Shown: positions 1 through 8,693 of the stretch, one piece after another
Layout: each line of letters opens with the position of its first letter
Numbering within the stretch: position 1 is the stretch's first letter
Source: Lachnospiraceae bacterium
GTDB taxonomy: Bacteria; Bacillota; Clostridia; Lachnospirales; Lachnospiraceae
Direction of reading: 5' to 3'
DNA length: 23,501 nt
Assembly (NCBI GenBank): GCA_009774395.1
Contig: VSNQ01000070.1
Coordinates: 1-23,501 of the forward strand
Made by a program: the position numbers and the translations under genes
Notes under the pieces: generated by a model
What the model was told of the DNA's origin: nothing
What the model saw: only the letters and a program-made list of their open reading frames with translations
The model's database searches: none

Positions 1-72
1 ATATACTATATTATTACTCAATGTTATTAATATAATGCTACATCTTTCATGTTTTAACATTTAATTTTGTCA

Positions 73-101
73 TTGACACACGTATTTAATACGTATATAA
101 T
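73..101 (+). promoter_or_regulatory. Sigma-A-type promoter of the hicB-recombinase operon
   Basis: TTGACA at 73-78 and TATAAT at 96-101 are separated by exactly 17 bp, a full match to the housekeeping consensus. It lies about 30 bp upstream of the HicB start codon, so this gene appears to have its own promoter rather than being read from a preceding hicA. Confidence 0.8.
80..94. promoter_or_regulatory. Palindromic operator inside the promoter spacer
   Basis: ACGTATT-T-AATACGT is a perfect odd palindrome with 7-bp arms that fills the spacer between the -35 and -10 boxes. A protein bound there would block RNA polymerase. The likely ligand is the HicB-like protein encoded immediately downstream, whose C-terminus looks like a ribbon-helix-helix domain. 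The binding partner is inference. Confidence 0.6.
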
Positions 102-131
102 AATATTATTACATATCAAAGGAAGGAACTA

Positions 132-536
132 ATGGTTATGGCAAAATATATTTATCCCGCAGTATTCACACCAGGAGAAGGTGGGAGTTTTTCTATTGAT
201 TTTCCAGATATTGATGGATGCTTTACTTGTGGTGATAATCTTGAAGATGGAATCGAAATGGCAAAAGATGCTCTCTCCCTTATGCTCACACACTACGAAG
301 ACGAAAAACGCATAATACCAGCAGCATCCGCTATCAATGACCTTACTGTGAAAGGCGACCAATTCGCAACCTATATTTCCTGTGACACTACTGTATATCG
401 TAGGCTGATGAATAATATTGCTGTGAAAAAAACCCTGACAATCCCCGCATGGCTTAATGAAACTGCCACTGCTGCCGGCATTAATTTTTCACAGATATTA
501 CAAGATGCTTTAAAAGAAAAGCTAAATATTTTGTAA
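132..536 (+). CDS. HicB-family antitoxin-like protein without adjacent HicA
   Basis: The 134-residue protein has the HicB layout. Residues 5-55 form the partial RNase H-like HicB fold (aromatic YIYPAVF strand, then the GGSFSIDFPDIDGCFT segment and an acidic helix). Residues 100-134 (TLTIPAWLNETATAAGI, then SQILQDALKEKL) look like an RHH DNA-binding domain. HicB proteins normally neutralise the HicA mRNA endonuclease and repress their own operon. No hicA-like frame is visible between the promoter and this gene, nor between it and the recombinase. The start at 132 has GGAAGG at 121-126; ATG 138 is an alternative. Only 24 bp separate it from the recombinase, so the two are probably cotranscribed. 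It may act here mainly as a transcriptional repressor of the recombinase. Confidence 0.8.
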   Translation: MVMAKYIYPAVFTPGEGGSFSIDFPDIDGCFTCGDNLEDGIEMAKDALSLMLTHYEDEKRIIPAASAINDLTVKGDQFATYISCDTTVYRRLMNNIAVKKTLTIPAWLNETATAAGINFSQILQDALKEKLNIL

Positions 537-560
537 AAATCTAAATATAAGGAGTTTCCC

Positions 561-2111
561 ATGCGAATCGGCATCTACCCGCGCAAATCCGTCTACAGGG
601 ACAACAGCGACTCTGTATCGGTTCAAATTGCGCTTTGCAAAGAATATGCAGGCATTATCTACAAAGACCAGCCGCTGGAATTTCGGATCTACGATAAGGA
701 CGAGGGCTTCAGCGGCAAAAATACAAACCGCCCCTCCTTCCAAGAATTAATGAAGGACGTTACAAACAATGCACTGGATGTTGTAATGGTATACAAATTA
801 GACCGTATCAGCAGAAATGTCAAAGAATTTTCTACTATGTATGAAACCTTTGAGGAGCATCATGTATCCTTTGTATCGGTTAAAGAATCGTTTGATACCT
901 CCGCGCCAATCGGAAGAACAGTTATGTATATCTTAGCAGCATTTGCACAGTTGGAACGCGAGAACACTTCTGAACGTGTCGCCGACAATATGCTTGCATT
1001 GGCAGAATCTGGTCGCTGGACGGGCGGCAAATGCCCCTCCGGCATGAAGTCTATTAAAAAGAAAATCGGCGCAAAAGAGCACGCCTACTTAATGGTTGAC
1101 CAAGACGAAATATGGCGCGTGAAACTGCTCTATGAACTGCTTATCGGCGGTTACAGCATAACGAAGCTGGAACGGCACTGCCGTGATCATGGTATCAAAA
1201 GCCAAAACGGCGCATTTTTAAACGCTTCCGCCATTTACAATATTATTACAAACCCTGTATATTGCCAGAATGACATGGAAGCCTACTACTATTTTGAGGA
1301 ACAGGGCTGTAAACTGCCGCCGCCTTCTCTTTTTGATGGTGCACACGGACTAATGAGCTATGGCAAACACACAACCCAAAAGGACAAAAGGCTCGTTCAG
1401 TCAAAAGATAGCTGGACGATTTCTATAGGCATCCATGAGCCCGTTGTATCTGCAAATGACTGGATCAATGCCCAGAAACGATTAGGCGTCAATAAAACAT
1501 TTCGGAAAGGCAAGCATTCTGTCGGCATTCTCAAAGGCGTACTGACCTGCAAATGCGGTGCCAAGATGACTGCCAGAACCTACGTAAAAAACAATATTCG
1601 ATTTTCCTACTACTTTTGTGATAAAAGGGTACGCCAAGGGCGCGAATACTGTGAATCCGATTATGTCCGTGTTGATATGATAGATGAGTTGTTTTTAAAA
1701 CAATTGCAGAAAATCAGAATTTCCCCTGACCATATCCAGCTACAAGACTATAGCGACGAAGAATCCAATATCAGCGCAATTCAAAAGGAACTGGAAATCG
1801 TAACTGCTTCTATCAATAATCTTGCAAAATCCTTGCGGGAAAATATTTCATCTCCTGCTGCAAAGTATATTGTGAATCAAATGGAGGAAGTTGACGCGCA
1901 AAAGACTGCTCTGGAAGCTGCTCTGCGCAGAGCGGAACAAATTGAACAAAACAAGAAAAACGCGGCGAATACCATTCAAACAGTTTATAATAATGTCTGC
2001 TATCTGGTAGATAATTTTGACAAGCTGTCCTATGAGGAAAAAAATGAATTGATTCGCAAAACCGTGAAAACCTGCCGCTTAGACGGAAATGAACTGAGCA
2101 TTATTTTTTAA
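561..2111 (+). CDS. Large serine recombinase (site-specific integrase/excisionase)
   Basis: The 516-residue protein has the architecture of a large serine recombinase. The N-terminal resolvase domain carries the nucleophile Ser10 in the Y-x-R-x-S context and the conserved arginines in KLDRISRN and in the QLERENTSER helix. A recombinase domain follows at about 165-280, then a zinc ribbon with CKCG and a distal Cys pair at about 330-370, and a long charged coiled-coil region at about 395-465. Enzymes of this family cut attachment sites with a 2-bp stagger through a phosphoserine intermediate and integrate or excise elements; excision usually needs a directionality factor. AAGGAG at 549-554 precedes the start. 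The gene ends about 24 bp before a palindromic candidate attachment site in a truncated M23 peptidase gene, the usual position for an integrase at an element end. Confidence 0.92.
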   Translation: MRIGIYPRKSVYRDNSDSVSVQIALCKEYAGIIYKDQPLEFRIYDKDEGFSGKNTNRPSFQELMKDVTNNALDVVMVYKLDRISRNVKEFSTMYETFEEHHVSFVSVKESFDTSAPIGRTVMYILAAFAQLERENTSERVADNMLALAESGRWTGGKCPSGMKSIKKKIGAKEHAYLMVDQDEIWRVKLLYELLIGGYSITKLERHCRDHGIKSQNGAFLNASAIYNIITNPVYCQNDMEAYYYFEEQGCKLPPPSLFDGAHGLMSYGKHTTQKDKRLVQSKDSWTISIGIHEPVVSANDWINAQKRLGVNKTFRKGKHSVGILKGVLTCKCGAKMTARTYVKNNIRFSYYFCDKRVRQGREYCESDYVRVDMIDELFLKQLQKIRISPDHIQLQDYSDEESNISAIQKELEIVTASINNLAKSLRENISSPAAKYIVNQMEEVDAQKTALEAALRRAEQIEQNKKNAANTIQTVYNNVCYLVDNFDKLSYEEKNELIRKTVKTCRLDGNELSIIF

Positions 2112-2125
2112 TGTTCAGTTCTACT

Positions 2126-2713
2126 TTATATATAGATTGGTGTGCCAATCAACCCCATCATATCATGCCCTAAGTGCTGTCGCTTATAGCCGAAATCCCT
2201 TCCGACGCCAAAGTCATCATAATCCTGATAAGAAAACCCTTTTGCAATCGGCGAAAACGCTTTTAATCCATATTTTTTCTCAAGCTTTCCGCTATCATCT
2301 GCTATCTCATATTCACCGACCATCCCCCCAAGAACCGCCTGATACGCCTCATAATAATACGAAAAATGTTTATATTTCTCCGCAAGCCCCTCCTTTGTAA
2401 TCTCCTGCTCTGTCAACTGTTTTGCAATATCATCAATATATCCTGCTGACTGATGATTAAATTTTCCGCCACCCCGCACGGCTGCATAGGCAAGCAGCGT
2501 AATCCAGTCAAGATGCACCTCGCTTTCATAGCTCTCCACATCCAATAAGCAAGCCTTTTTCAATGCCTCGGAGGATACATCAAAATCCACCCATTTAATA
2601 TAATCCCCAGAAGTAACAGGGATTCCCCTTTTTGCACCACCCTCATACAGATAAATTCCTGAGGCCAGCAACAGTACACTGAGAATCAAACAAATCATTA
2701 CTCTGTTTCTCAA
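2126..2713 (-). pseudogene. M23-family (LytM-type) peptidase, 3' end cut off by element insertion
   Basis: The reading frame gives 195 residues: an N-terminal membrane anchor at about 6-23, an extracytoplasmic region, then FGYKRQHLGHDMMG. His180 and Asp184 in HLGHD form the first zinc motif (HxxxD) of M23 endopeptidases. The family continues with a strand after GTPI and a second HxH motif, but here the frame ends two codons after Ile193 at a TAA directly beside the serine recombinase gene. The catalytic domain is therefore incomplete and the fragment should be inactive as it stands. The start is TTG at 2713 with a weak GGTG upstream; ATG at 2698 is possible. M23 enzymes hydrolyse peptide bonds in peptidoglycan, and membrane-anchored versions act in sporulation and cell-wall remodelling. 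The missing 3' half should lie at the far end of the left element, outside the window. Confidence 0.8.
2135..2150. other. Candidate attachment site (left element/chromosome junction)
   Basis: GATTGG-TGTG-CCAATC is a perfect 6-bp inverted repeat with a 4-bp centre. It sits 23 bp after the recombinase stop codon and exactly where the M23 reading frame stops resembling its family. Large serine recombinase sites are imperfect palindromes around a central dinucleotide. The exact crossover base cannot be set without the other junction. Confidence 0.5.
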
Positions 2714-2943
2714 ATTATCACCACACTACTTATATACTCTATGTAATATATGACTCATTTTCTTGTTTTCATTCCTGTTTCTTCCCGCACAAACAAACAT
2801 TATAAAGAGCAAACAAAAAAACATTTATTTTGGGGAACACTCGTGTGCAATCAAGTAAAAAAGATTTATCTTTCTCTACTTGCCGTGCTGGACACCCGTC
2901 AACTATACTGACATTTTCCGCTGGATGTCCATGTGCATAAAAA

Positions 2944-2982
2944 GACCTGACAAATACCAGCTTGTCCTGTATTTGTCAGGTC
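2944..2982 (-). terminator. Rho-independent terminator downstream of hpf
   Basis: A perfect 14-bp stem (2944-2957 with 2969-2982, arm GACCTGACAAATAC) and an 11-nt loop are followed on the minus strand by a run of five T. It lies about 28 bp after the hpf stop codon. A weaker T-rich tract on the plus side could also serve transcripts from the left. Confidence 0.85.
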
Positions 2983-3010
2983 TATTAAAATTTTATTATA
3001 TTTTCATACT

Positions 3011-3544
3011 CTAGTGTTCTGGCTCTATTAATCCATACGTATTTGCCTTACGCTTGTATACCACATTTACCTCATCGGTTTCCGCATTGCAGAACACATA
3101 GAAATCATGTCCCAAAAGTTCCATCTGAACACAGGCATCTTCCGGATACATCGGTTTAATATCAAACTTCTTCGTACGTACAATTTTAATTTCGTCTTCG
3201 TCCTCTACATAATCACGCTCCATAAAATCGGTTCTAAGGCTTGCTGCGCCTGCCTGCTGCTCTGCCCTGAATTTATTTTTGTATTTCTTTAACTGCCGCT
3301 CTATGACTTCCGCCGCTAAATCAATTGACACATACATATCATTGCTGACCTGTTCGGAACGAATAATATTCCCCTTTACTGGAATGGTGACTTCTATTTT
3401 CTGCCGCTCTTTTTCAACACTTAATGTCGCTTGTACCTCCGTTTCTGGCGTGAAATATTTCTCCAGCTTGCCGATTTTGTCCTCAACTGCCGCTTTTAAG
3501 CCGGGCGTTACGTCAATATTTTTTCCGCTGATAATAAATTTCAT
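3011..3544 (-). CDS. hpf: Ribosome hibernation promoting factor, long form
   Basis: The product (177 residues from ATG 3544) has the two-domain long HPF layout. The N-terminal S30Ae/RaiA domain covers about 1-95, beginning MKFIISGKNIDVTPGLK, with the KIGKLEKYF and EVTIPVKGNIIRSEQ segments and the ERQLKKYKNK basic helix. The C-terminal dimerisation domain (about 120-177) starts at IVRTKKFDIKPMYPEDACVQMELLGHDF. The long form inserts its N-domain in the 30S decoding centre and dimerises through its C-domain to make inactive 100S ribosomes in stationary phase or stress. A GTG at 3553 is in frame, but AAGGGA sits only 3-4 bp from it and about 10 bp from ATG 3544, so the ATG is preferred. It has its own promoter and terminator and is apparently monocistronic. 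Confidence 0.95.
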   Translation of the reverse strand: MKFIISGKNIDVTPGLKAAVEDKIGKLEKYFTPETEVQATLSVEKERQKIEVTIPVKGNIIRSEQVSNDMYVSIDLAAEVIERQLKKYKNKFRAEQQAGAASLRTDFMERDYVEDEDEIKIVRTKKFDIKPMYPEDACVQMELLGHDFYVFCNAETDEVNVVYKRKANTYGLIEPEH

Positions 3545-3579
3545 GATGTCCACATCCCTTCGTTTATAATTGTAATTTG

Positions 3580-3607
3580 ATTATATCATACTCACCCTTT
3601 TTTTCAA
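3580..3607 (-). promoter_or_regulatory. Promoter of hpf
   Basis: On the minus strand TTGAAA (3607-3602) and TATAAT (3585-3580) are 16 bp apart, about 35 bp upstream of the hpf start codon. This is a plausible sigma-A promoter; no sigma-B or sigma-H signature was recognised. Confidence 0.6.
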
Positions 3608-3642
3608 TATATTTTCCAAGAAAAAATTACTTATTTCCATCC

Positions 3643-4593
3643 TTATTCAAAACCTTCACTCTGTTTTCCCATAAACCATACAACTGCACCGCTTGCTACC
3701 ACTGCAATCACTGCAAATATCCATGTTTGGCAGAAGGCTGGAAGGAGCGCCACAAATACAGACATAAAATTATAGACCATATGCATAAAAATACTAGGCA
3801 GAACGGAACGGCATTTCAACGCAACAAACCCAAGCGCTGCACCGACGGGAACTACATATAATCCCTGCACCCAATTCATATGAAACACACCAAACAGTAC
3901 TGCCTGAATTATAATAACAACCGGAGCCGAAAAATATTTCTGTAAATTTTTTAATATCAAACCACGCAGAATACATTCCTCTGAAATCGGCGCAAGCAGC
4001 ACTGCCGCAAGCATCGCCGCTAATAAATTACCGCCAAGCGCTAAATCCATCATTTCTGTATAGTCTTGCATTGTCTGCGGACTTGCCGCTTCAATCACAC
4101 CAGATATTAAAATCGCCAAATAATACAATCCGAACGCAGCAATCCATATCATAAAAAAAACTCTGCCTTTCAACACTTTTTCCCGAAAAAAGCGTTTGTC
4201 CTCCATTGTCTTCTTACGCCCAAAGATTAGCCAATAGAAAAATACCGCAGCCACTGCCGAAACAACCGTCGCAATAACCGTTAAATTAGTCATAAAAACA
4301 GGGTCTTGAATAATCGGCTGCAACTGTGTCATGATATCATTCATATCACCGTTCGACGCCTCAATAAACGGCACTGCCTTCCCAACAATCGCCATTACAG
4401 AAACCACTATCTGAATGCCAATAAATGCCGCCAATATCAAAATACTTACTACAATTCCAGCAAAAAATTTCCGAACAGGACTTGCATATTGATACTCCTG
4501 CGGCATTTGTGCCTCCTGCCAAACTTGCGGCTGCGATTCCTGTATCTGCGACTCTCGCTGCCGACCGCTAAATACACCTTCTGTTTCCTTCAT
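3643..4593 (-). CDS. CPBP-family intramembrane glutamic protease (CAAX/ABI type)
   Basis: This 316-residue polytopic membrane protein has a soluble Gln-rich N-terminus (about 1-40) and roughly eight hydrophobic segments. The family motifs are present in order: EExxxR as SEECILRGL (Glu205, Glu206, Arg210), FxxxH as FGVFHMN (His238), and HxxxN as HMVYN (His271, Asn275). These residues form the active site of Rce1/CPBP intramembrane proteases. Bacterial members act in membrane protein processing, bacteriocin immunity or stress, but the substrate here cannot be inferred. All catalytic residues are intact. No bacteriocin gene is visible next to it. The start at 4593 has an AGGAAG about 12 bp upstream, a little far. 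Confidence 0.88.
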   Translation of the reverse strand: MKETEGVFSGRQRESQIQESQPQVWQEAQMPQEYQYASPVRKFFAGIVVSILILAAFIGIQIVVSVMAIVGKAVPFIEASNGDMNDIMTQLQPIIQDPVFMTNLTVIATVVSAVAAVFFYWLIFGRKKTMEDKRFFREKVLKGRVFFMIWIAAFGLYYLAILISGVIEAASPQTMQDYTEMMDLALGGNLLAAMLAAVLLAPISEECILRGLILKNLQKYFSAPVVIIIQAVLFGVFHMNWVQGLYVVPVGAALGFVALKCRSVLPSIFMHMVYNFMSVFVALLPAFCQTWIFAVIAVVASGAVVWFMGKQSEGFE

Positions 4594-4642
4594 ACCTGTT
4601 ATATCTTCCTTTCCTTAAACAATTTTCCATAAAGTATTGATT

Positions 4643-4674
4643 GTAACAGTTCAGATAACCCATTGAACTGTTAC
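4643..4674. repeat. Short inverted repeat with GAACTGTTAC arms
   Basis: GTAACAGTTCA (4643-4653) and TGAACTGTTAC (4664-4674) form a perfect 11-bp stem around a 10-nt loop, just after the stop codon of the solute-binding protein gene. It could weakly terminate that minus-strand transcript, but no good T tract follows. The arm sequence recurs at the ends of the palindrome at 13574-13733 and at 15191-15200, so it may be a relic of the same repeat family. Confidence 0.6.
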
Positions 4675-4684
4675 GATTGACTTA

Positions 4685-5977
4685 TTATTCCTCTCCAAAG
4701 TACCTTGGAAACGCTTTCACCGCCTCAGAAACCTCCATTCCATCACCAATCTTTTGCAGCATCTGCCACCAAGCGGCACGCGCCTGTGTCCATCCTTTCG
4801 TTATTTGATAATAATCATCCATATGCGGCATAAAGATGCTATATTCTGTCATAAGCATATCATTTATATAAATATTGTCGATATCGCGCACTGGCCAGTA
4901 AGTCGTCGCTCGCACTGTCCTTGTATACTGTGTATCTGACTCTGCCATATACCGGATAAATGTCTTAGCCGCTTCAATCCGCTCAGCATCTTGGTTATCA
5001 AAAATACCAAATCCCCATATGCCGCCTTGCAGCTTTAAATTCCCGCTGTCTGTTGGAAACGCCATTGGAAAAACCTCAAAATCCAGATTCGGATTGTTAA
5101 TCGTTTGACTAATTTCTATAGATACATTCCAGCAAAATGACATTGCTAACTCCTTGTTACAAAACATACTTACTTCGTCCAAAGCGGCAGCCGTCGGTTC
5201 AAACGTAATGCCCTCTAAATCATAAAGCAACTCCAATGCTTTGATATTCTCCTCGCTGTCAATCGTATAACAGGTGTGCGCATCATCTGTAAACGAACCG
5301 CCATATAAATTATTGACCAATGCACGTGTTCCCTGATCGCCACTCTGATTTTTGCAGTAAACAACACCGACGTGTTCCTGCCCATATGCAACCAATGCAG
5401 AAACTGCCTTAATAAAATCCTCTGTTGTCCAAGTATGCGTTTCTTCGTCAATATACTGCAGCGCCCCCGCCGCCGCAAACATATCGTAATTAATTGCCAT
5501 ACAATGCGCCGACATACAAATAGGAAATTCATAATATGCGCCACCGCTATGCCGACAGGCTTCCCTGATATTATCATATACCTTATTCGCTGACTCTGCG
5601 TTCCACAAGTCAGCTAAATCCACCATAAGACCTTTTTCTCCCCAGTTAGCCACTAAACGCTCTGGCCCTTCCAAAATTAAATCTGGTGCATTGCCGTCTG
5701 CAATAGCCGCATCAATTTTAGCATCTCCATTTTCGTAATTTAAGTATTCTACGGAAACATGAATATTAGGATATTCCATTTGAAACGCTGATATTAAATT
5801 TGAAACGGTCGTTGGATTCCCCCAGTTTCCTACGGGAAAAGTCCACAGTGTAATTTCAATATCCTGTGGTATAATATTTTCATTATCGGTACTGTCTATA
5901 TTATTTTGTATCGCGCTGCAGGCAGATATCACAGCAGCAGAGAATAAAGATATCATTATCAATACGATTCTTTTCAT
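4685..5977 (-). CDS. Extracellular solute-binding lipoprotein (family 1, sugar-type)
   Basis: From ATG 5977 the protein has 430 residues and a clear lipoprotein signal: MKRIV, a hydrophobic core, then VISAC with the lipidated Cys at position 20. The mature part looks like a family 1 solute-binding protein: ITLWTFPVGNWGNP near the N-terminus, a DLILEGPERLVANWGEKGLMVDLADLW segment and a C-terminal AEAVKAFPRYF-type helix. Such proteins deliver sugars or oligosaccharides to ABC transporters. No permease or ATPase gene is adjacent. Instead the gene directly follows a hybrid sensor kinase. A longer frame from a GTG at 6028 overlaps the kinase stop codon but would hide the signal peptide inside the protein; GGAAG 9 bp before ATG 5977 supports the shorter start. 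It may be a ligand-sensing partner for the kinase. Confidence 0.88.
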   Translation of the reverse strand: MKRIVLIMISLFSAAVISACSAIQNNIDSTDNENIIPQDIEITLWTFPVGNWGNPTTVSNLISAFQMEYPNIHVSVEYLNYENGDAKIDAAIADGNAPDLILEGPERLVANWGEKGLMVDLADLWNAESANKVYDNIREACRHSGGAYYEFPICMSAHCMAINYDMFAAAGALQYIDEETHTWTTEDFIKAVSALVAYGQEHVGVVYCKNQSGDQGTRALVNNLYGGSFTDDAHTCYTIDSEENIKALELLYDLEGITFEPTAAALDEVSMFCNKELAMSFCWNVSIEISQTINNPNLDFEVFPMAFPTDSGNLKLQGGIWGFGIFDNQDAERIEAAKTFIRYMAESDTQYTRTVRATTYWPVRDIDNIYINDMLMTEYSIFMPHMDDYYQITKGWTQARAAWWQMLQKIGDGMEVSEAVKAFPRYFGEE

Positions 5978-6024
5978 TCCTGAAATCTTCCTTTTCCTAA
6001 AATAGCTAATTAAAAAAACGATAA

Positions 6025-8592
6025 TCACCGCAGATATTGCTGAAGCAGTTCCACCACTTTATCCAAATTAAATGGTTTGGCTGTATGAGCATTCATTCCA
6101 CAGTCAAAACACTTTTGTATATCGTCTGGAAAAGCATCCGCGCTTACCGCAATAATTGGTATGCTTGCAGCATCTGCATGATGTAATCGGCGAATTGCGC
6201 TCGCTGCTTCGAAGCCTGTCATTACTGGCATACGCAAGTCCATTAAAATTGCATCATACCAACCTTTTTCAGATTGTCCAAATTTATCCACACAGATTTG
6301 ACCATTTTCCGCCCATTCCAACTGCATTCCCAAATCGGAAAGCATAGCCTCAGCAATCTCCCAGTTTAATTCATTGTCCTCCGCGACAAGAATCCGCCTG
6401 CCGTTTAAATCCACGTCGTCCGCGCTCTTTTGCTGCTCTGAAACAATTTCCCTTTCCGCAAATGGACGCAGGCAGTTATACAATGTAGAACCAAACAGCG
6501 GCTTGGAAAGAAACGCATTGACACCCGTTTTTACAGCATCTGCCTCCAATTCATCCCATTCACCGTCCGAGAGCAGAATCACAGGAATCTGTGTTCCAAA
6601 ACGGCGGCGCAGTTCCTCCACTGTCTGAATACCATTCTGCCCCTCAATATCCCAGTCCACCATAACAATATCATAATCTTTTCCCTTACGGCGGTGTTCC
6701 TCCATATAATGAAAGGCACGTTCCGCCGTTATAGCGCCCTCTGCATCCAAACCAATTGATTTTAGGGAAACCGCAGCCGTTTCATTTGCAGTTTTATCAT
6801 CATCTATAATCAGCACCTCACGACATGGAAGCTTCATTTTTTGCTCCTGCTGCCCAGTTATTTCCATATCCAATACTATATAGAAGTCCGTTCCTTTGCC
6901 CTGCTCACTTTCCACAGAAATGGTGCCACCCATATCGTCCACAATATGTTTTGTTATCGTCATGCCCATTCCCGCTCCGGCTTCTTTTTCTACACGGCCA
7001 TTATCCTCCCGCGCAAACGCTTCAAATATCCGTTCTTGAAACTCCTTCGACATCCCTATTCCATTATCGCGGATATGCAAGCAGGAACGGGTATATGCAT
7101 CCCCTTTAGGAGAAAGTTCCTCGCGCAGTTCCATAATAATGGTACCGCCTTTTGGTGTAAACTTTGCGGCATTTCCTAGAATATTAATTAAAATCTGACT
7201 TAAACGGACTCTATCAGAACGTATATTCTCATTTTGAACATTGTAAACATATATATGAAACTGCTGCTGTTTTTCACCAAACTGCGGCTGCATAACCGTT
7301 AAGATATTCTGCATAATATCATGCAGTGAAATTGGTTCCATCTGCAAAGAAAGTCTGCCGTTCTCAATCTTGTACATATCAAGCATATCATTAATCAGCC
7401 CCAGCAGATGCCGGCTGGAAACATTTATTCGTTTTAAGCAGGAAGCTATTTTTGCAGGATTCTCTAGATTATTAAGAGCTATTGCAGTCATTCCCATTAT
7501 ACCATTCATTGGTGTGCGGATATCGTGGCTCATATTGGAAAGGAACTCACTCTTTGCATTATTTGCCCGCTCCGCAAGAGTCCTTGCTGCGTCCGCTGAC
7601 TGCCTTGCTTCATAAAGTTCCTGTATCTGCCGTTTCGTCATCTTGTAATATCCCAGAAATACAAGAAGCAGCACTCCTAGTATTATACCACAGCCGCCCA
7701 TTGAAACCATCGACCACCTACGGCGCAGCGTATTAATGGTTTCATCCAATGTATTATGTGATGTCTTCAGAATCAAATGCCACTCTGAATTGGGCAGATT
7801 TGTACAATATACATTCCACCGTTCACCCGAAAGCATAACCTCGCTGGTATAATCTCTATTTTCCTCAAGCGCCTCCTTTAATTCTCCTGCATACTGTCTT
7901 GGCGTCTTGCCGTTATATGTATCATAGCGCAGCGCAATCCGTTCAAAATAATTAGTTTCCTCTACCATGCTATTCTGCAAAACATAGCTTCCGTCATCAC
8001 GGATAATTGAGTAGCGCACCATGCTGCCTTTCACATTGCCCTCCAGCGTATCACCTAAATAACTGGTTGGAAAGCCAGCAACCAACGCGACTGTTGTACT
8101 GCCATCTTCTACGGAATATCTCGCAGGAATACCCATTAGTACTACCTGCACACCGGTTTCATCCACTCCAGCACAGACATTATATCTGCCGCTTAATACA
8201 GAACGCTGTAACGCATCTGGTTCATCTGCCGTTACCTGTGGTCCATATATCATCCGAAAGCTTCCATCCTCCATATAAAACGCTAAATATTCAAATTCCA
8301 TAGAACGTGCATTATGTGTAAGCCCAATCCGCAGGGAACTTTCATTTGTAAAACGTCCCGGCGGCACTGCTCCCACAAGTGCTTCCACCTGCGACAGCCT
8401 TAATTCAATGGTAGTACCAAAATGCAATGCAATCTGTTCACTCAGTCCAGATATATAAATAATCCCCAACTGACGAATTGCATCCCCGCGCATTAAATTC
8501 ATAAAAAATGTTTGAGCTGCAAAGACCAAAATGCAAAAAAGCGATACTAAAACAAGACCCACCTTCATAAAATGTGTCGTCCTATTTCCCAT
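6025..8592 (-). CDS. Hybrid sensor histidine kinase with Cache-type sensor and two receiver domains
   Basis: The 855-residue product (ATG 8592, with GGGGG about 8-9 bp upstream) has a transmembrane helix at about 8-30, a long extracytoplasmic region (about 35-290) with the feel of a double-Cache domain, and a second membrane helix at about 299-316. A HisKA domain follows with the phospho-acceptor His356 in SHDIRTPMNG. The HATPase domain shows the N box (NILGNAAKFTPKGG), G1 (DNGIGMS) and G2 (GAGMGM). Two receivers come next: the first has LIIDDD and Asp646 in MVDWD, the second has LVAEDN and Asp785 in ILMDLRMP. No HPt domain and no separate response regulator lie next to it, so the output must use partners elsewhere. 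The downstream solute-binding lipoprotein starts 47 bp after its stop and is probably cotranscribed. The first receiver reads WDIEG where most have MPxMDG, so it may be degenerate. Confidence 0.92.
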   Translation of the reverse strand: MGNRTTHFMKVGLVLVSLFCILVFAAQTFFMNLMRGDAIRQLGIIYISGLSEQIALHFGTTIELRLSQVEALVGAVPPGRFTNESSLRIGLTHNARSMEFEYLAFYMEDGSFRMIYGPQVTADEPDALQRSVLSGRYNVCAGVDETGVQVVLMGIPARYSVEDGSTTVALVAGFPTSYLGDTLEGNVKGSMVRYSIIRDDGSYVLQNSMVEETNYFERIALRYDTYNGKTPRQYAGELKEALEENRDYTSEVMLSGERWNVYCTNLPNSEWHLILKTSHNTLDETINTLRRRWSMVSMGGCGIILGVLLLVFLGYYKMTKRQIQELYEARQSADAARTLAERANNAKSEFLSNMSHDIRTPMNGIMGMTAIALNNLENPAKIASCLKRINVSSRHLLGLINDMLDMYKIENGRLSLQMEPISLHDIMQNILTVMQPQFGEKQQQFHIYVYNVQNENIRSDRVRLSQILINILGNAAKFTPKGGTIIMELREELSPKGDAYTRSCLHIRDNGIGMSKEFQERIFEAFAREDNGRVEKEAGAGMGMTITKHIVDDMGGTISVESEQGKGTDFYIVLDMEITGQQEQKMKLPCREVLIIDDDKTANETAAVSLKSIGLDAEGAITAERAFHYMEEHRRKGKDYDIVMVDWDIEGQNGIQTVEELRRRFGTQIPVILLSDGEWDELEADAVKTGVNAFLSKPLFGSTLYNCLRPFAEREIVSEQQKSADDVDLNGRRILVAEDNELNWEIAEAMLSDLGMQLEWAENGQICVDKFGQSEKGWYDAILMDLRMPVMTGFEAASAIRRLHHADAASIPIIAVSADAFPDDIQKCFDCGMNAHTAKPFNLDKVVELLQQYLR

Positions 8593-8642
8593 AACCAAAA
8601 TCCCCCTAACACCAACTGTTCCTAAGGCAAACACTTATTTTT

Positions 8643-8671
8643 ATTATATCGTATGAATTTTTGCTTGTAAA
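8643..8671 (-). promoter_or_regulatory. Promoter of the hybrid kinase operon
   Basis: TTTACA (8671-8666) and TATAAT (8648-8643) are 17 bp apart on the minus strand, about 50 bp upstream of the kinase start and just beyond the mutY stop codon. It suggests kinase and lipoprotein are transcribed separately from mutY. Confidence 0.65.
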
Positions 8672-8693
8672 GCGTTCTCTTTTGACGAAACCT

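Noticed and set aside
2714..2800. Sigma-E-like promoter (TCATATA and a distant CATA box) before the M23 peptidase
   Set aside because: Spacing between the boxes is wrong for sigma-E or sigma-K consensus, so sporulation control is not supported by the sequence.
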